From NCBI GenBank assembly GCA_026874595.1, contig CM049317.1, positions 73,848,618-73,912,617 of the forward strand: 64,000 nucleotides of DNA, written 5' to 3'. This document shows, piece by piece, positions 58,996-64,000 of the stretch. Positions within the stretch are counted from its first letter, which is position 1. Each line of letters opens with the position of its first letter. Source of the stretch: Sipunculus nudus. Lineage: Eukaryota; Annelida; Sipuncula; Golfingiida; Sipunculidae. The notes below the pieces were generated by a model that did no database searches, was not told where the DNA came from, and worked only from the letters and a program-made list of their open reading frames with translations. Position numbers and translations under genes: made by a program.

Positions 58996-59058
58996 AATAA
59001 ACATATAATATGTAGGATTAATTTAAAAAAGCAAGGCGGATGACCTTTACATATCCTT

Positions 59059-59205
59059 GACAACCCATGGGTTGTCACGAAAAACATTTGACAACCGTTT
59101 TGACAGCCCAGGGTTATCAAATAGATATTTTTACAACCTGGGTTGTTGTTTTGGGTACACCTATTTGACAAACCCAGAGTTGTCGATTTGACAACCCTAT
59201 GTTTC
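59059..59205. repeat. Cluster of GACAACCC half-sites in both orientations
   Basis: GACAACCCATGGGTTGTC at 59059-59076 is a perfect 18-bp palindrome. It is followed by GACAACCG, GACAGCCCAGGGTTATC, ACAACCTGGGTTGT, GACAAACCCAGAGTTGTC and GACAACCC over about 130 bp. Confidence 0.7.
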
Positions 59206-59792
59206 CAGTGTTTATAAATGGAACAGGAATACACAGAAAAGTCGGTTAACTGAAGATGGTTATCGAACCACCAAACCCTAATGGGGCAATGGCACACGAG
59301 GTTGTGTTTAGAGGTACATTTTTAGAGACCCCTATTTAGACCTCTTCCTTTCAGCTTGTGTTCTGGCGAAAGGTGAAAGGGTACTTCTGGACAAAAATTT
59401 TATATGTATCATAACCAGAAGCAATCTCTGCACAAAACTCTGCATATTGGCCGTTTTCTTTTGTTGGTTATATTTAAAGGATGTAGATTGTAGTAAGGTT
59501 GAACATTAAAACTCTGTAACTTACATCAAATAAACAATGCACTGCCTTCCGTAAATTCTCTCTCACAAAGCGTGTGTAGTTGCAGGCCACTGTGGCGGTT
59601 TATTTTAGACGACAACAATTGTATGTCTCATTTTCTGGCAAGTTCGTGTATATTTCAGGTTCTATAGTGATGATAAATTCAAAGAGAATGCCTGATTAAC
59701 ATGGTGAAAGACATCAAATGTGTGTCATTCTTCTTTTTAATGACAACCTTTATGCATGATGGTTGGATCCACATGTATATGCATAATTTAAT

Positions 59793-59834
59793 CCACACAC
59801 ACACACACACACACACATACATATATATATATAT
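59793..59834. repeat. (CA)n/(TA)n microsatellite
   Basis: About 12 CA dinucleotides followed by a short TA run. Confidence 0.95.
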
Positions 59835-60066
59835 GACTTTTAATATTATTTAAGAAATACCTTTTTAGTATTTCTTCTATGGTTAAGAAAAACAAAGGCA
59901 AATTTTATTTTGTAATAAAGATTATACTGTTAAATTTTCATTGTCAATTATAATACAAATGTAGTTTAAACAGCATTACTACAAAAGAACTGGATTTATT
60001 TATTAATTAACAAGCAGGACACAATATGGAATTACTAGGGCAAAATAAATTAAAGGTATATATATA

Positions 60067-60364
60067 TATGGTTCTCAGGCACCGCCCGCATCAATTTTAA
60101 ACCCCCGTATAAAAAAATTTTAGTTTGATTTTCAAAAAAACTTTCCAATTTTGAGCTGCTGCCGCACCGACATTTCTTACAAGAAGATAAAACCATACAA
60201 TTTCCTTTGTTTTGTAGTGCTTATACTTATTTAGCAAAATAAAACTGTTATTTTCGTGATTTTCCCTTATCATTTGACATTTTTATCGAAACATACCAAA
60301 AAATTTAAAATAAAAAAGCGCCCGCCCGCATTGATTTCTGAAAAAAAGTGCCTAAGAACCATAC
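60067..60364. mobile_element. 298-bp MITE with TATGGTTCTYAGGCAC termini
   Basis: The left end is TATGGTTCTCAGGCACCGCC; the right end reads GTGCCTAAGAACCATA, its inverse. CGCCCGCAT(C/T) with ATT/GATTT occurs inside both ends as part of a longer imperfect stem. No ORF. Confidence 0.65.
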
Positions 60365-60781
60365 TTTTTTTTTTATTTTGGCCCTACAAGTACTACTGAA
60401 AGAAATCTGAGAGATTTAATAACTGTTGCGTGGCGTGCGGATCTGCGTTTTGGGAGTTCCCGGTTTCTTGTGCTAACCGTACACACAGGAGCACGGTCAA
60501 AACATCACATGACCACCGCAACCCCTCCCCTTCTGTTACCCGCCAGCGGCATTGAGTGGTTTGTGAAATCTCCTTAGCGTCATCTTGTGGCTTTTATGTG
60601 TGACATTACTTTTACATTTACATGCGTAGTATATTGTGTATCACTTGTGTATGCACGGAGAGAAGGGATCGTCCAAACCGTGTTGGGATATGTACACGTT
60701 CACAAGGCTAGCCTGAGCATATATTGAACTAAACATAACAGAATCGATTCATCCAGTCTGGTTGATGCACATCCTTCGCGA

Positions 60782-61000
60782 ATGTCACATACAATCCGCC
60801 GAGCCCTCAGCGCCATGAAGAACTACGTATTTGTTTACGGAACCTTGAAGACCGGACAACCCAACCATGGGGTGATGATTGACAGGTCAGGGGGCGTGGC
60901 TACCATGGTCGGCATAGGGAGAACGTCGGACAAATATCCTCTGATAATAACGACTCGCTATAACGTACCCTTCATGTTGAACAAACCAGGCCTTGGCGAG
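60782..61000 (+). CDS. GGACT: Gamma-glutamylaminecyclotransferase-like, first coding exon
   Basis: Encodes YVFVYGTLKTGQPNHGVM, the YGTL substrate-loop signature and downstream QPNH typical of GGACT/AIG2-like cyclotransferases, then ATMVGIGRTSDKYPLIITTR and VPFMLNKPGLGE, aligning with human GGACT up to GEVYAVD. The donor GGCGAG|GTGAGTG ends the exon at phase 0. The enzyme releases 5-oxoproline from gamma-glutamylamines such as transglutaminase crosslink fragments. Two possible starts: ATG at 60782, or ATG at 60815 (MKNYVFVYGT) with a better GCGCCATG context and a length closer to the human protein. The catalytic Glu lies in a later exon, which I did not find before the window ends. It points away from NHEJ1, about 8.3 kb upstream of it. 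Confidence 0.82.
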
Positions 61001-61675
61001 GTGAGTGCATAGACACGCGGTTGGGGTATGAAGTAGATAGCGGAGGCCAAATTGTTTTTAACCCCCCCCCCCGAAAGAACCTACCCCTTCAAAAACATTC
61101 TCCACACAGATGATCATCTATGAGCGTCAAGGACAGCTCTCCAGCCATAACATATACACACGGCTCGCTTTTACGCTAAATCCAGCTATTTCGCCGGGGA
61201 ATTATAAGTTATAATTATCAAGTAAATGTAGCAATTATAGAGCTTTTGTAGACAACATACATCTCCAAATATTACCAACATAATGTATATGCCAGTTATC
61301 ATATTATATATTCTTCCAAACCTGTGGTTCTATTTTTCCGTCGCTTCATTCAGGTCAAGCACGCTTAAATCCATTATAAACTGCGGGACCGAATATTCAT
61401 ATTACATAATAGAGATTGATCCTGCGTGTGAGATTGCCAGACTGTGTGTATGTATAGGGGCGTATCATTTGCTTCAATTAATCCTTCCCTTATGTGGAGC
61501 TTGCACCAAACAGTGTGTAGCAAAGCAGAACGGATCCGAGTCATAAAGGCCTCATGATACGAGACCATTAATTTTAATTCATATATTTTTGTCAGCGTGT
61601 AAATGATCAGCATATGGAACATCAGATAGTATATCCCAATAATGATGTACGTAATACACTATCTTAAAAAGTAAC
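61001..61675. other. GGACT intron or flank, no feature recognised
   Basis: Starts with the GGACT donor. Contains a C run near 61061-61070. No second GGACT exon seen. Confidence 0.45.
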
Positions 61676-61679
61676 AAGT

Positions 61680-61795
61680 ATGGGAATCGAACCCATGACC
61701 CTACCTTAAGTAAAGGACAACCCTTAGCTCAGTGGTAAGCACACGACCGGCAATCGGAGGGTCATGGTTCGACTCCCATACGGGGTTATCCGACT
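61680..61795 (+). repeat. tRNA-like sequence with inverted T-arm copy
   Basis: AACCCTTAGCTCAGTGGTAA (acceptor and A box) and GGTTCGACTCCC (B box), closed by GGGGTT, form a tRNA-like unit at about 61720-61790, but the anticodon arm is irregular. The left edge (61682-61703) carries an inverted copy of the T-arm (GGGAATCGAACCCATGACCCT). Probably a SINE head or tRNA pseudogene rather than a working tRNA. Confidence 0.5.
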
Positions 61796-62019
61796 TTTTC
61801 TGTATATTATCTTTTTCTTTATGACAGGACCAGCATGGCCATTCAAACACCTCTCTATATAATATGTAGCATGGCAATACCAATAATATGATTATCATTA
61901 CTAACAAACCTACATGCATGTTACTGGTGTAAGTTGCAGAACGGGTATTAACTTCCCCAGTCAGTTCATTTTGGTTGAATACAAAATGTTCCTACATGCA
62001 GGGGCCTCAATTTATCTTC

Positions 62020-62390
62020 AAGGATGGCGGACTGACTCGCAGGCATTCGAGGGTAACCTAAGTTGGAACTTCTTTTTGTTAAAACATTTTTTTGAGTGTT
62101 TTACATGTTCGTCCTACTATTTTGCGTGTATTAGTACGTCGTCTATGAAGCAGATCACGTTCGGAATGTCGATGAACGATTTCAGCATCATGCGGGTAAA
62201 TACTACCCCTTCCATCACTAATCCGAATGGCATTACCCTGAACAGGTAATGTCCGTCAGGCGTTACGAATGCCGTTTTGTCTGTCTACAGATTCCTCCGA
62301 CATCAGAATCTGCCAGTAGCTTTTCGTTCGATTGATCTTTGTAAAATATCGGCTTTTGGCTACTTCCGTGAAGTGTTTCAACATGTTCCG
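62020..62390 (-). pseudogene. Ty3/gypsy-type reverse transcriptase fragment, minus strand
   Basis: Retains in order RYFTKI and KSYWQI, KTAFVTPDG, VMPFGL, FIDDVLIH (a FIDD catalytic box) and a following DEHVKHSKK-like helix. At least one frameshift lies before KTAF and two stop codons follow the FIDD box. The protein order matches the palm of Ty3/gypsy polymerases common in invertebrates. It is dead and truncated at both ends. Confidence 0.75.
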
Positions 62391-62515
62391 TTTGAGTTGA
62401 TAGAGACGATGCAATCAGAAGTCAACGAGATGTTAGATTTCGGCATAATCGAGAAGCCTGGGTCGAATTTTGCGTCACCTTGTATTATGCTGCGTAAACC
62501 AGACGGAATCACAGT
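62385..62515 (+). pseudogene. Ty3/gypsy-type RT N-terminal fragment, plus strand
   Basis: Encodes VNEMLDFGIIEKPGSNFASP and MLRKPDGI, the segment that normally lies just upstream of the palm block found on the opposite strand at 62020-62390. The two pieces meet head to head at about 62385-62390, so the copy has been internally inverted and lost the intervening residues. Confidence 0.75.
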
Positions 62516-62898
62516 CTTTCACAACTGATGTCTCCTGGAATCATCCAGATGTAGGTTTCAGAATAAGCTTCCACACAGCAATATCTACAGTTAAGCGTGT
62601 AAATAAAGTCCTCGGTCTGGTCCTGGAAGCGCTCGCAACAGGTTATAAAACGCCAGATTTATAAGTTCGTTAACTAATCTTTAACCAACGACCTCACGCT
62701 AATATCTAAGGGTATTTCTACAGAAAACGTCGCATTTCAAGGGTTTTCTTGGGTGATTTTTTTAAATCTTGATTTTGATATAACAAAACTTAATTTGTAG
62801 AAAAATATCGTTAGAATTGTAAAGTAATGCAAGTAGTCCACTTTTCAGTTTCCTTTTTTTATAAATAGTCCAGGTAAGGGGAAAATATGAACCTTTTT

Positions 62899-63891
62899 CT
62901 CGACACCGTGACACGCAGTTAAATCTCACTTGCACATTTCAGAAATTGTTTTGATTAGATTTTTTTGTGCTTTTCGATAAAATTAAAATAAATAGCCTTT
63001 GATAAAATCAAAACATAAATTTCAGTTATGAATTTAACAAAAAAGTGTGTAAAAAAGAACATATTTTCTTCTTTTAATTAACTTTGAAAACAAAAATTGT
63101 CTCTATTCCTACTTTTGCCTCCAAAGGGGTGCATTTGCAGGAGTTTACCGGACAAAGTACTTTGGTACATCTACCTTAAGAATTTGAGTCGAAATACCTT
63201 GTTAATATTTTTGAATGCACAGAAAATAAAATTTAAATATGGTTTAAATCCTCTAGGAAACGGTGTTGAGCATAGATAACGGTGTTGAGCATAGGTAACG
63301 GAGTCGAGCTTCTGAAGTAAAAATAACCGTAGTGACTACTTGAATACCAGTATTATGTATTAAAACAAGCAAATGCCTGTTTGAATAGAAGAAACGCAAA
63401 TGTTTAAAATATTCAGCCCAAAATATGTTTCAAATTCTATTTCAATAATTTGGATTTAATTCCAAATTCTCGACACCGTTACCTTGCTCTCGACACCGTT
63501 ACTTTTCATGCAGGTAACGGTTTCGAGTGGTAGCGGTGCTGAGATTTTTTCATCTATTTGTCAGATGCAGGACAAAAAAAATACTTCCATACCGTCCCTA
63601 AGAGGGCAGCACGTGTTTTCACTACATGAACAACAAGAGGAAGCCATTTTCGAAGTGTTATATGTGACGGTTAATTTTTCGCAGGTGAAACGGTGTCGAG
63701 TCCAAATAAACATACGGTGATTTTTTAATCCTTTAATGATTAACAGAGAACACTGATATGACTGTTACTAAATTTAATTGTGGATTATGTGTACAAAATT
63801 TACTGAACTCTAATAAACGCTGCTCCCTGCACCAGCAAAGTGGTTTCTGTTCACGCGCTGCAAGGTCAAAAGGTCAGGTAACGGTGCCGAG
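62899..63891. repeat. Ten dispersed copies of GGTAACGGTGTCGAG
   Basis: Plus orientation at 63257, 63275, 63294, 63512, 63530, 63686 and 63877; minus orientation (CTCGACACCGTTACC) at 62899, 63469 and 63489. Each differs from consensus by zero to three bases. They are not evenly spaced, except for the trio at 63257-63308, and the sequence between them is unrelated AT-rich DNA. No gene is recognised around them. Confidence 0.8.
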
Positions 63892-64000
63892 TATATTTTG
63901 GGAGACATACTTTTTATATCCAAATTTTTGTATTAAAAACAAAACGGTCAGGAAAAATCAAGCAAAAATATCATCTTAACAAAACTTTCACCGCTGTGAC

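Noticed and set aside
61720-61790. Functional tRNA gene
   Set aside because: A and B boxes and a partial acceptor stem are present, but the anticodon arm does not form a normal five-pair stem and seven-base loop.
62277-62380. N-terminal extension of the plus-strand RT frame
   Set aside because: This stretch is antisense to the minus-strand RT block (KSYWQI region), so the plus-frame residues before about 62385 are a shadow.

Overview
This is a window of an animal nuclear genome. It is AT-rich, intron-rich and packed with tandem and transposed repeats. The repeat types (a repeat-carrying non-autonomous element, a Penelope-like element with a GIY-YIG domain and hammerhead-type motifs, tRNA-derived SINEs, several MITE families) suggest a marine lophotrochozoan, most likely a mollusc. 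That assignment is inference. No bacterial-style operon is present.

One gene dominates. NHEJ1 (XLF/Cernunnos, the non-homologous end-joining scaffold) lies on the minus strand from the start codon at 52488 to the stop at 3384. I assembled seven coding exons by hand: 52294-52488, 41634-41852, 40167-40305, 39064-39125, 34877-34991, 4479-4684 and 3384-3488. All introns are GT-AG, all phases fit, and the model encodes 346 residues. It has the XLF head (LISDL..VW, GLPFMWKF), a coiled-coil stalk, an SPxK-rich tail, and a basic C-terminus ending in Phe like the XLF Ku-binding motif. Only 1,041 of about 49,100 bp are coding.

Intron 5 is 30.2 kb and about 85% tandem repeat. At its 5' end lies an 11.1-kb array of about 126 units of 88 bp. 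Each unit is a copy of the end of exon 5, its splice donor and the start of the intron. At its 3' end a 65-bp repeat is likewise built across the exon 6 acceptor. So both splice boundaries of the same intron have been tandemly amplified. Between them lie a Penelope-like fragment flanked by inverted arms with hammerhead-type motifs (20758-22320) and a 14.4-kb element with hairpin termini (6365-20760) containing about 73 units of a 180-bp satellite. A second, head-to-tail dimeric copy of that element sits in intron 4 (35721-38728) with only a few satellite units.

Intron 1 holds a foldback element, LINE debris and a cluster of TTATTGACACA inverted motifs. Upstream of NHEJ1 are a LINE 3' fragment, a tRNA-derived SINE, MITEs and microsatellites. 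On the plus strand, the first coding exon of a gamma-glutamylaminecyclotransferase-like gene (GGACT, 60782-61000) runs out of the window. The right end has an inverted Ty3/gypsy-type reverse-transcriptase remnant and an unexplained cluster of ten 15-bp motifs (62899-63891).
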